Of a DNA stretch of 64,000 nt, positions 25,416 through 36,800 are shown piece by piece. Origin of the DNA: Branchiostoma floridae. Taxonomy: Eukaryota > Chordata > Leptocardii > Amphioxiformes > Branchiostomatidae. Position 1 is the stretch's first letter, and each line of letters begins with the position of its first letter. The stretch lies in NCBI RefSeq assembly GCF_000003815.2, contig NC_049990.1:11210985-11274984 (forward strand), read 5' to 3'. The notes beneath the pieces were generated by a model. The model was given only the letters and a program-made list of their open reading frames with translations, did no database searches and was not told the DNA's origin. The position numbers and the translations under genes are program-made.

Positions 25416-27346
25416 ACTGGACTTTGTCTTCTGGCAAGCTGCCATGACCTGGCGTGTCCCAAATATAGCGCTTACCCGCGCCGGATGAAACCATTTGGCT
25501 GAATAATATGGGGGACGTTTGCGTAATGTTCTTATTCATCACCTAAATAAAGAGCAAATGTATCACACTGTAATCCATGTTTATGCAATAAGATTATGTA
25601 TTCAAAGAGGCTCTTCACGATGGCATTGGTAATGTTAGATACCTACGTTTCCCTCCATACCAGTGTAGTGTACATTGAATCATTGGCTTGCGACATGCCG
25701 CATGCACAGGGTTTGCTTTTGGAATGAAGACCCGAGATGGTCAATCAGCACCACAGACGTGCTTTTCTGGAAAACCCGTTCAGTCCTGAGCGCGGCCAGC
25801 CAACTCAGGCCTCAGCTAGCAAAACTTCCCCTGGCAAATTATTCTCCCTATAAAGTACAATAGCTAACGTAGTCAGTCGGGTCAATGAATGAGGTTAAAA
25901 CAGACTGACTACGATAGCTATCTCCGCATTTTAGGCCTTTTATCGGCCAAAAATTTCCATTTTGCCAGGTCTTCTTCTTTATATAATAGCCGCATACAAA
26001 CATCTGCTCGGAGCCTCTTCCGCATCCCTTTTCGCAATCCCATCCTGTTACTTAAGTGATTTTCTTATGTGTTAAGATCAATAAACAAATCACTACTTTG
26101 CATAATTTGACTTTCATCAAGTACCATCGTTAAAATCTGTAACGTTAGTTCATTTCACCAGTTATCCTCTGAAAAAAATTAAGAAACTGATGCCGCTGCA
26201 GTTACAGATTAGGCCGGTAGGGGAATGTGCAGTACTGTTTCCTAAAAAGTAAAATCAAAAGCTTTCTGCAATAAAAAAAAAAAAAAAAACCTAAAAAAAA
26301 ACCAAAACAATTGTATGTCTATCAGGGCAAAAGATAGAAAAACAGAAGTCCTGGAAAACGAAGGAAAGCCGCGATAATGAATATTGACCTTCATGTATGC
26401 CTTCCTAACACCTATCCACCTACCTACGCACCGCAACCTCACACTCAGGGTTGACAATCGCGGCAATTAAAGCCTAACGATATCACTAGGCTTTGCCGCG
26501 ATTGTCAACCCTGAGTTTGACGGTGACGCACCGACGCTCACACACAATCTGTCCATTGCTAGCCTATATATACACACTCAGACTGGCCACAAAGACTCAC
26601 CAGGAACATACTCAATTTTCATGGAGGTAAAAACGTTTCAATTGCGAAGTATTGCAAAATCAAATCTGTTGCTGAAAAGGAAACACACTAACGTTAACGA
26701 AATAGCTCCAGAGTAATCAAAAACCTTTTGAATTTTTAAAAAGTGACTGTAAATATCTTTGAGACATCTGAACAGACAGTAATCTACATTCTGCACACAT
26801 AGTCAGTGAAGAACAACAATAGTAACCGTTACAATATTGCACCCTGATTAAAAATAAAAAGACAACGTAAATTATCACGAATTGTCATAAATTGTTTCTA
26901 TTGTATATTATCAAACCGTCGCACATCGTTTCCCTAAAAACTTAGCATGAACACGTTGGACACCTCGATAAGTGCCACTTATACTTTAGATAACGCCCAG
27001 TTGCATGGAAGACTCTCCTCAAACATGTTACTCAGAACACCAAACTATTAAAGTCATTAGTGCCACCCCACTGATGAGCAGTAACTTCCAGTAACATGAG
27101 ATCTCGAGACCCGGTGACGTAGCCTTCCACTGGAAAGATGCCAAAAATTAATCCTGGTCAATGTTTTGTACATGTATATACCCATATCACATGAACAGGT
27201 GGTTAGCTGATGCCTCAACTATTGTCATTCAAATGACTTCTACGTATAGAAACTTGACGAAGGGAATTTCTTCCTCTTTTTGTGCAGGACCTCCAACTCG
27301 GCGAGCTACACCACCGAAGTCAAGTTGAAACGCCAAGTTGACTAAA
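25416..27346. other. Intergenic region between divergent genes
   Basis: It separates the minus-strand carrier gene from the plus-strand C1q gene. It holds an A-rich tract near 26270-26300, the hairpin at 26454-26515 and a TATATATA motif near 26570, but no recognised coding exon. The C1q 5' UTR and promoter must lie in its right part. Confidence 0.5.
26454..26515. repeat. 62-bp hairpin palindrome
   Basis: CTCAGGGTTGACAATCGCGG at the left end is the exact reverse complement of CCGCGATTGTCAACCCTGAG at the right end, and the pairing continues through GCAA..AGCCTA with a small asymmetry. The loop is only about 10 nt. It may be a minimal foldback element. Confidence 0.8.
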
Positions 27347-29605
27347 ATGTTGTTTGTCCTCTTGTACAGCTGCGCTTTTTTGGCCATTGGAGGCCATGGC
27401 CAGAGCGTTCTGCCTAATTATCCATGGCCTGTGTACCACCAGAGGTACCTACAGACGGGGTTCTGTGAATATTCCTTCTTGATTTCGGCACAGAACAGCG
27501 ACGGAGTCTGCCTGCTGCCAGCAAACATTTCAACAAGGTTGCAGGTAAGAAAGATTATATATACACTAACTCTGCGCTTCTATCGGTCGCAATTATCGAA
27601 AACTTCAAGCAAATACCTGCCGAAAACTGCTAGTTACAATAGAAAGCTCTTCATCGTTGACTTTTCTCTCAAAGAATGTTTGGAACTTCGGACCCATCCT
27701 TAACAACTCATGATTAGATGGGTTCGACAAGGAATTATTTTTCCGTACATGTGTGTGTGTGTGTATACAATAATTGTGTACAGAACGCTATGCAAAAGTC
27801 GACAGGTACAGTTTTGATTATGAAAATGTCTTTATCAAATTGCTAAATCCAGGAAATTGAGATGAACGGGGCCTTGGAAAAGCAAAGTATGGAACAGCTG
27901 TCTTCAAACTTTTACAAACTCGAATAACTCATGCATATTCATGTTGCGACAAGGAAGTTCTTTCTGTACATATGTGTACATGTATACAAATACTTTACCG
28001 AAAGAATGTTCGTCGTAAGTACGACAGGTACAGTTTTATTGATAAAAAAAGGTCGTTATCAAATTACTAATTCTAGGAAATTGAGAGAGACAGGACCTTG
28101 GAAAAACAACGTACGAAACACATGTCTACAAGTCTTGGAGAACTGACCGAACAAGTACACAGCCTGACTTTGGAAGTCAACAACACAGGCACCGAGCTGA
28201 CGAAACTGGCAGAGGATCAGGCTGAGGGCAGCGTGCGTGACGAGGACATGGCGAGAGAGCTTGCCAACGTCACGCACGCCACAGAGTCAACACGTAAGCA
28301 GATACAGGAGATCGAGTTACTGCAGAGAGAACAGGTAATGTCAAGGTCCGAAGCGTTCTCACTCATAAAGCTGTGTGCATGCAAATATTGTGTGTTATAT
28401 GGCACCACCATTTAACTTTACAACCTACATTGTGTAACTTTCAAGGGCTGCGATTTACAGGTGTTCGGATCGGTTGGGGAAAGTAGCTACAATATGAAAT
28501 GGGTTGCTTCTGCGCATAAAATAATTAATCATTTCTTATATTAATTATTACGGTGACATGAAATTGTGGACCAAGTTAGAAATGTCAACTAAGTTAAAAG
28601 GTTGCTGATATTGGCGTATGCAAGCTAGGCAATCGCGGCAGGAATTCTACATGTATTTATAGTTTTTGTCATCTAAACTTAGATGCAATGAAGTTAGAGT
28701 TATGTGTATAGAATGTGAAGGCCAAGGTCAACATTTTGGTCTGATAATGAAAAACAAATGAAATTTGCATTTATCGTTTTCATGATTACTATGCACCTTT
28801 CAAATTAACATAGAGTGCTACGAGCCTAGAGCTGCAACAGACCATCGAACAGCAAAATCAAACCATCGACGAACTGAAGAGCATTGTCCACGAGCTGAAG
28901 AACCTCGTTGAACAGCAGACTGATACCATCAGCCAGTACGAGACCAGGTTATCTCGTCTGGAATCAGGTGAGAAATTCTGGAATCTGGTGCAAAACATTC
29001 TTTGCTAATTGATCATTGTATAAATCATATTATGATTGCTATACAATAGAACAGTATTCAAAGGCAATAATGCATGCTAGTCACTTTAAAACACGGATAT
29101 ACTTGGTGACTTATTCTATTCATAATTTTATGACATTTTAGCTTTATTGCATATTTTCACAGATACAACAACAACAGCAACAGGTGGTCCGGCTGTTGCC
29201 TTCTCTGCGTCCAGAACAATCCCTCTCGGACCAGTCTTCAGTCATACAAGGGTAGTCTTTGACCACGTGTATGTCAACATTGGAAACAGCTACAACCCCG
29301 ATGATGGGATTTTCACATGCAACACAGCAGGCGCTTACATGTTCACATACTTCATGTACAAAGCTATCGAAGTGCCCCAAATGGCAGTTTATCTGGTGTT
29401 GAATAACACGATCCAAACGGCTGTTTTTGAAAATAATCTTAAAATGGATGATGAGTCCCATTACAGTGCAGACATGTCTGGTAACAGTCTTATTCTTCAA
29501 CTCTCAGTCGGGGACACGGTATCTGTTGTGCTGAGAAGGAATGATTACATCTATTCTAATAACCTCGACAAATATTGCACCTTCTCTGGGTTTCTTCTGA
29601 AATAA
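27347..29605 (+). CDS. Secreted coiled-coil protein with C-terminal C1q domain
   Basis: Exons 27347-27544, 28077-28334, 28814-28967 and 29163-29605 sum to 1053 nt (350 aa) with matching phases. Residues 1 to about 20 (MLFVLLYSCAFLAIGGHG) are a signal peptide. Exon 1 ends with CEYSFLI...C, resembling the N-terminal CxYxF cysteine motif seen in angiopoietins and multimerins. Exons 2 and 3 (about 67-203) are Gln/Glu/Leu-rich heptad-like coiled coil with no collagen Gly-X-Y repeat. Residues from about 210 are a globular C1q domain: AVAFSASRTIPLGPVFSHTR, YNPDDGIFTCNTAGAYMFTY, and the end CTFSGFLLK. C1q domains trimerise and bind varied ligands; many such proteins serve as invertebrate recognition molecules, but the role here is unknown. 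The start is the first ATG; no earlier in-frame ATG precedes the signal peptide. A poly(A) signal lies at 30443. Intron 1 contains a dead tandem copy of the exon 2 junction. Confidence 0.9.
27705..28146 (+). repeat. 221-bp tandem duplication spanning the C1q exon 2 splice acceptor
   Basis: Two units start with AACTCATG at 27705 and 27926. Both contain GTACAG, TTATCAAATT, a CTAAAT/CTAATT-C(A/T)AG acceptor and GGAAATTGAG. The second is the real start of exon 2 (28077). The first (exon-like from 27853) reads EIEMNGALEKQSMEQLSS and hits a TAA after 24 codons without a donor, so it is a dead copy. Confidence 0.85.
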
Positions 29606-30470
29606 GTCTGAGATGAACTGAGAAATCATATACGAAATGATTTAAGATTTAAAAAAATCACCTACATATCATGATTCAAGTTTTGAAAGGCTCGGTTCGA
29701 GCCACCGCGGGGGCTACAGAAACTTAATAACAAAGAAAGTTATTTTTTTCCTACGATACTACTAATAACAATAACTTGCAGCAGAATATAGTTTTGTAGT
29801 GTACTTGATCGCTAATGGAATTCTATGTGTTTACTTTGTTACTCTCATGTATGAAAGGATTTTGATATCAATATTTTATACGGATATGCTATATGTCAAA
29901 TCCCAACGAAAATGTTCTAACGTTACATATACATTTAAGTTGTTAGAATCCAAGATGTAACGTTATACCATGTAATGCTTTTTTTAGAATATATTGTGTG
30001 TGGAATTTTGCATTTCTAGGGAGGGGTGGTATTGAGACTTGCATTTGTTTCTATTGAGTGCCCTGTCATAAATGTTAAGCGTAACCAGACAATTGATGAT
30101 AACATAAATCAATGTAGAGACGTAGTCACTTGTTTTGTGGTATTATATATTATGTTCATCATTAGTTTTTTTTCTTTTGACTAAAACAATCATACTGTTG
30201 CAGGTTGTACATATGCATTTAAGTTATATTTTGACATGAAAAATATCAATATTGTATCCAAGGAATAACGTTAACGTTATACTATTTGACGGTCTGGTTT
30301 GAATTTTGTTTTCATATATATTCCATATTGTATGTTGCCGTGTATTGAGACACAGCGTTCTGTCCATATGCATTGATCAGTATCTTGCCAGTTTGCACGT
30401 ACGCGTGTTAAGTGTATGTGTGTCTGAACGGATCAACGATGAAATAAAGCTATGTATATCTAAACGTTAG
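29606..30470 (+). other. 3' UTR of C1q-domain gene
   Basis: Non-coding, AT-rich sequence follows the TAA and runs to an AATAAA at 30443-30448, with a T/GT-rich stretch after it. The length, about 0.85 kb, is inferred from this single good signal. Confidence 0.55.
30443..30448 (+). terminator. Poly(A) signal, C1q gene
   Basis: Canonical AATAAA in GATGAAATAAAGC, about 840 bp after the stop codon, followed by a T-rich TTTTGTCACTTGTTTGGTCG segment. Confidence 0.6.
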
Positions 30471-30838
30471 ATTTTGTCACTTGTTTGGTCGTCTTATTTT
30501 CAACATCATAGTTATCCTCTAGCAAATATTATCTTTAGATTTGATCTATTAGCGTCCTTGACGAGAGGGAATGCGTATTTTCCGTCATTTCCATCTCCAA
30601 TCTAACGTTATTTGTTGGACAATATTATAAACCAATACCTGTCCACTTCTATCGGTGTTGGAACGGTTAATGCAGTACAAGCAAGCCTGGGTAGAGGTCG
30701 CTGCTGTCGTTGTGAAAGAATCCTATGACCCGGAAATGAATCCATGACAATCCGGAAACAGAACCCTGACGTGTTCGGTGTGTGGTGCGCGCTGAACAAA
30801 ATTTATCCACAAAGGCCGAGATCTTTCTACGTCTCAAC
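30471..30838 (+). promoter_or_regulatory. PSMD1: PSMD1 promoter and 5' UTR region
   Basis: This is the short interval between the C1q poly(A) signal and the PSMD1 start codon. It holds no other gene. CG-containing sequence near 30720-30830 is compatible with a housekeeping promoter. No TATA box was identified. Confidence 0.4.
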
Positions 30839-33800
30839 ATGAATCTAACATCCGCAGGTAAGCATATCTGTTTTAGGTTTATAGGAAACTGTATAATCAT
30901 GCATATGAAGGATCATTTTGAGGGGAAAACGGAGCGTATTTTTGTTAAAAGTCGTCGGAGTTGTGTGCTCAGCTGCTGAGTCACTTGCCCCCCTCCCACC
31001 CCAGGGTATCATGATGTTTCAAAATTTTGCAAAACACTTGTGAATTCAAAAGTAGAACGTCCACTTTACTGTAATAGAAAGATACATTTTAGGATTTTAG
31101 ACTGAACATTAAGATTTTGTAGGCTATACAGAAAGGGAAAACATCGATTTGTCGACATCATTTGCCACCCATTTTTGCCCCTATACTATCAAGTATCATA
31201 TAGCAACTTGTAGGAAAGCCACGATTTTTTTCAGAAAACTGCAGAAAGGGAATGTTTCTCAAGATTCTATGACCTACATTGTAACATTTACATGTGCTTA
31301 TTGAGTTACCACTGTTTGAATATTTGTTTCACTCCTTGTATATTGTAATGTACGATGTACGAAATAAATTTAGGACAGTTTTGGCCAGGAGATACAACGT
31401 TGTAATTTTAATAAATCATGTACATGTAAATACCGGTGCAATGGCCTAGTGGGTAGAGTGTTCGCCTTGCATTCGGAAGGTCGTGAGTTCGATCCCGGCC
31501 GAGTCATACCAAAGACTATAAAAATGGTACATGCTGCTTTCTCTGCTTAGCACTCAGCATTCGGGAAAGAGTATGGAAGTTGAACACACCACTACCAGTG
31601 GACTAGCCCCCTGCTGTAGTGATTGCGTTGTGTGTGGCCCAGGGCTAACGAAACAGAGATGGGCACCGCCCTATGTGCCAGAAATGGGCTTCCGTCCTTG
31701 GCGCGGGAAGGGTTTAACTTAACTACATGTAAATGGTGTATTCTTTCTTTTCCAGCCGGTGTTCTGGCTATGTTAGATGAGAAGGACCCACAACTGAAGG
31801 TACGTCTACAAGATATTCTCTGGACATTTCTTGATAAATATCCTAGTTGATAATTACTTGATTTCATTATATAGCAATAGAAATTTTAACAAATTATCAC
31901 AATGTCTAGAATAAAACAAGATTCCTTCAGTACAACCATTCTAACTTGATATTAAATATATTATGATTGAATTATAAAGAATATTTTAAATTTATCGTAA
32001 AAGCCTGTCCTAAGAAAATGTAAAACAAATATCCATGTTTTTTTCCTCCAGTGTTTTGCTTTAAACAAGCTGAACTCTATAGTGGGAGACTTCTGGCCAG
32101 AAATCTCTGATGCTGTAGACAAAATGTAAGTATGGAACTTATAACAGTGTCTAAAGCTAATAGCAATATATTCTATACATACACTAGTAGTAATTGTATT
32201 TGGTACTAAGTATTTCACCAGAAATAAGAGAATTTAATTTCCCAGCCATGCAGAGTTTTACTTTGAAAGGGAAATGTTCAAGATGGTTTTAAGTTTGTGT
32301 TGCAGAGTTCACTGTGAAAAATGCAAACATAACAAGACAAGACATTTCACCATTTACAGGATATTTTCTACATGTAATTATTGCAAATATGATATGCTGG
32401 AAATGTAGTCTTCAAAGGTAAGAAACAAGTGTGGTATTGTTAGTGCAGTGACTTTGATATTGTTCTTTTGTCATCCATCCAGTGAAATGCTGTATGAAGA
32501 TGAAACTTTTCCTCATCGAGAACTGTCGGCACTGGTCACTTCAAAGGTAAGTTAAATTTACTGAAGTCAGAAAAAGGAATTTTAACTGCAAAAAAAAGAA
32601 CTTGTATGCATTGTTCACATGGCAAAAGTGATAATGTTCATTGTTAATTTCAAACTTTTCAACAAGATATTTTTATTGTCTGTTTCAGGTGTACTATCAC
32701 TTGGGAGCCTACGAGATTTCCTTGACTTATGCACTCGGAGCCGGGAATCTGTTTGACGTGAACAGCCCAACAGAATATGTAGAAACTACAATATGTAAGT
32801 ACAGTGGTCATATATGTACATGTATTTGTGTACCACCCAATAAACTGTAGATCTCAAAATGTTTGCAATGGTTTTATTTTTCCAGTGACCTCAAATGGCA
32901 TAATCATCACACTGCAAGTTTTGTATGAAACAGTATCACAATTATTCATTGTAATTGAAAAATTAAAACAAGAAGGTAATAAACTTTCCCCTGCCTGCGA
33001 AAAATTCAAGCTGCAAAAATGAATGAATTTGCATAGATTCTATACTGTAAATCCATTTAATATTGTGGTTGTTAATTTTAGCGAAAAAATGGGGGGAAAA
33101 GGAGTTGCTTTATGGCATTTAATTTTAGCCGTGAGAACATTTTTTCTAGCTGGGTTCAGAGTGATTGAATATCTGCGATCATGAAATTATAGTGGTTAAA
33201 TAGTGACCTCTGAAGTTACTAGAAATGATTTACAATTAACAAATCAAGAATTGCAGTTTGCCAATTTAGAGTTTTTCTTGTAGAAACTTCCTTTGTGAAG
33301 TAACATGTAATGTGTTTTGACCCCAGCCAAGTGTATTGACCACTACACAAAGCTGTGCATCGCGCAGGCAGAGGCAGGAGAGAAACAGGATGTGAAGCTG
33401 GACTCTCGTCTGGAGGATGTGGTCAACAGGAAGATCAGGAGCTGTCTGGAGAATGGAAACTTCAAACAGGTCTGTTATACTTTGTATAATGCATTGCCAC
33501 CAATAGATCATCTTGGAGATCATCTTCACTGTGTTCACTGTTAGTTTCACTGAATATACCAGGGAATGATCTCAAAAGACAAACACACTATGTTACTTTT
33601 GTCACACCCTACCACAGTATAATGTAACATTTCTCTGTTAGAGGTCCCATATGTTTGAAAACCTTTCTCATACAACCCAACCATATCTATCTATAAGAAT
33701 AGGCATATGCCCCATTGAGTGCTGACAAAACAGAAGGAGTGTGCAGAACCACTACCTTATGTTTTTTCTTTATTTGTGTTTGACGATGTATATTTCCCTA

Positions 33801-36800
33801 CCCTCAGGCTGTTGGCATTGCCTTGGAGACCAGGAGAATTGATGTGTTTGAGGAAGCCATCATGAAATCAGTAAGTCTGTCAACTGACTATAAATTTTGA
33901 AGTATAGCACACATAGTAAGCAAATACTTTATTCCACCTTATTACATAGAAGGTGATACTATAGCAATAACATTTGTCAATGTCATTAATGTTTAAGTGA
34001 TGTGTAACAATGTTTTATGTAATCTCCAAGCAGATCTTGCTGTGGCAAATGGGAAGGAGTTTAGCCGGCAGAGGAGTTATTGGCCACAGCGAAGATCTGC
34101 TGCAGAACGCACCGGTCAAAGGCAGCGGGAGGAGCGATCTTTTCAGAAACGTGTTTCTGCTCCTCCTAGTATCCACTTACCTCCAACGTGCAAATTGGCT
34201 AAATTTGGCCGGGATTATCGTTTTACAACCCTTCCGAGCCAGTATCTGGGACAAACGCGGCGAGCCGCGCCAGTTCACAGCGGGGGCTTCCCCCCGAAAC
34301 CGCTGGAGCAGACTGCATCACAGCGCACCAAGGCAACGTATCGACATATGAAATTATCAGTTGTACACAAATAACAAGTTATTATCTAGTTGTTACTTGT
34401 ATATATTTTGCAATAAAAGCTGCGCTAAACACTTCCTGTATCATTTTTTCATGTCTGCAACTTCAAATCTTTACCGATCATATACGCTTGGATTCGGTTC
34501 AAAGACCCACGCTCGTCACATTTGACGGACAGACATCGGCGTGTAAAAACGTAGACAGAACTTGAAATTTTGGAAAGGTATCCACATAATCAGCACATGC
34601 ATTTTCAGCAAAGCCGATTTGAATTATTTCTAACGGCGTCCGGTGCATTCTCAGGCAAACAAACGGGCGCCGTGGCTTCATGAAACGTTGGGGGAAATCG
34701 ACGTCAGCGCCCCCCTCCCCACTGCACTTGCGTCCTGTCGCATCGTGCTGACGCGTTTTGCTGTTGTTTTCCTCCAGTACGTAGTAAGTTATTGACGCGT
34801 TATTGACACCAAAGAAGCAAAGAAATCCCCAGATGTCACAGAAAACACAATGAACTCTTACAGCCGACCCGTGACGGGATCCCTGGCCCCGCACGCCCGG
34901 GGCAATTCGCACCTTCTTCCTAACGCAGTTTAATTGCCTGATAATTGCCTTTGACCGGTGCGTTCTGCAGCAGATCTTCGCTGTGGCCAATAACTCCTCT
35001 GCCGGCTAAACTCCTTCCCATTTGCCACAGCAAGATCTGCTTGGAGATTATGTTTTATGCCCATCATGGGAACAGCATTGTAGAAGAGCTGTAAATTTCT
35101 TTAACAAGTTGTGTGCTTTTGTTGCTTTCTGTATAATTCTCAATATGTAGTTATTGTTTTTTGTCTTGCCAGAATTAAGTGGCTTTATGAAGTTTATCGC
35201 TACTTAAGAAATGTGTCATGCGTTTTTTCCGTCATGTTTTCCAGGACGATGTTGCAGGGATGCTCCTGTACGCCTCCAAAGTCTGTATGTCACTCATCCA
35301 AAATAGGCAGTTCAGAAACAAGGTATGTAAGGCTATGGGATTGTCATGCTTTCTCTATGGTTCTCAGAAGCAGTCTCATGTAATCTTTACAACAATGTAT
35401 TTGTGTGATTTTTCATAGTGTAGATAATTGTTTTGACATTGTACTAAAGTGAAAGTATATACTGTTCCCTAGAGTGCCAGAAGTTTTAATGAGAAAATGT
35501 TATTTGACAGTTGAAGAAGTGTGCTTTAAAAAAGTTTAAAAGTTGATAAATACAGAAATGTAAAGAACCCTTGGATAGGTGTGCTTGTAGCTCAGCATGG
35601 TTTGCAGGTGGTTACACAGCTATGATATGTGTTGCAGATGCTGCGGGTGCTGGTGAGGCTGTACTTGCACCTGGATATACCTGATTACATCAACGTCTGT
35701 CAGGTATGCCTTATATTCTTTTGGTCGCTTTGTTTTGGTCAAATTGTGGAGGTTTGTTCTTTTAGCCTTAAAACGTAAAGAGATTGAGTGTGAGCAATTC
35801 TTGAAAGATGATGGAATTGAAGTTTTAATAGATGACTTTTCAAGATCCTTGCTGTGTTGTTTATGTGCTGTTTTCTTGTTCACAGTGTCTGATTTTCTTG
35901 GATGATGCCTCCGCGGTCGCTGAGATACTGGAGAAACTCATCAAAGGAACAGAAGTACGTCATCTTAGATTTTTACAAGTCTTTACACATTGTCTTTGGA
36001 ATACTTCATTTATGAAATATAGTAGCAGAATGTGTATAATGATTGTTAAATGCTGTATTTCAACATCACCAAAGCTCATCTATAATGATTATTACATATA
36101 CTATTGCTTTGGAGTACTTTTATGAATGTGACCTTCTTTCCATTATAGGACCAGACCTTGATGGCGTACCAGATCGGGTTTGACCTTTATGAGAGTGCCA
36201 CGCAGCAGTACCTGTCCAGGGTCATGTATGCCCTGCGTGCCGTCAGCCCCATCCCGCTCCCCAACGCACCTGCGGTCGTACAGCCACCTGGCTCAGCACC
36301 TGCTGCACCTGTATCCAAGTAAGGTCACAATTCAGATGAAAATGTCAAACAGTGTGGATAAGTACTCATATACAGATCAATGCATTTTGTTCCTCCAATG
36401 AATTAGAAGCAAAGAAACTTGACAAAACAATGTAATTCTTTTGTAGGTGGTACCTACCTACCTACCTAGTCCCTTGAAGATTGAGAGTGGTACTTTAAAG
36501 GAAATAAGTGGGAGGAATAAAAAACTTGTCTTTACTGTCCCTATGAAATTGAATGGAATTGTCCTAAGGGAGTGTACTTTGTTTTATTTAGGGATGCAGA
36601 GAGCCAAGCCAGTGAAGAGCAGGAGAAACCAGCTAGTGTACCTCCTCCTGACACATCTACTAAGTACTCAGACTTGGTAAGTTCAGAAAAAGCTAGTCAA
36701 GGTGTTGAACTTTGACAGAAAAAATTTGAATTATTGGTCAGAGTTTTTTTAGTTTCTTTGGTTGCTAATTTGTATTGACAATTATTTGTCTGCAGAGTGA

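Noticed and set aside
31432-31510. A second tRNA gene
   Set aside because: The A and B boxes are present, but the acceptor stem is not closed and a SINE body follows directly.
34499-34990. 163-aa minus-strand frame inside the MULE
   Set aside because: No similarity to transposase or other recognisable protein, and it includes part of a terminal inverted repeat.
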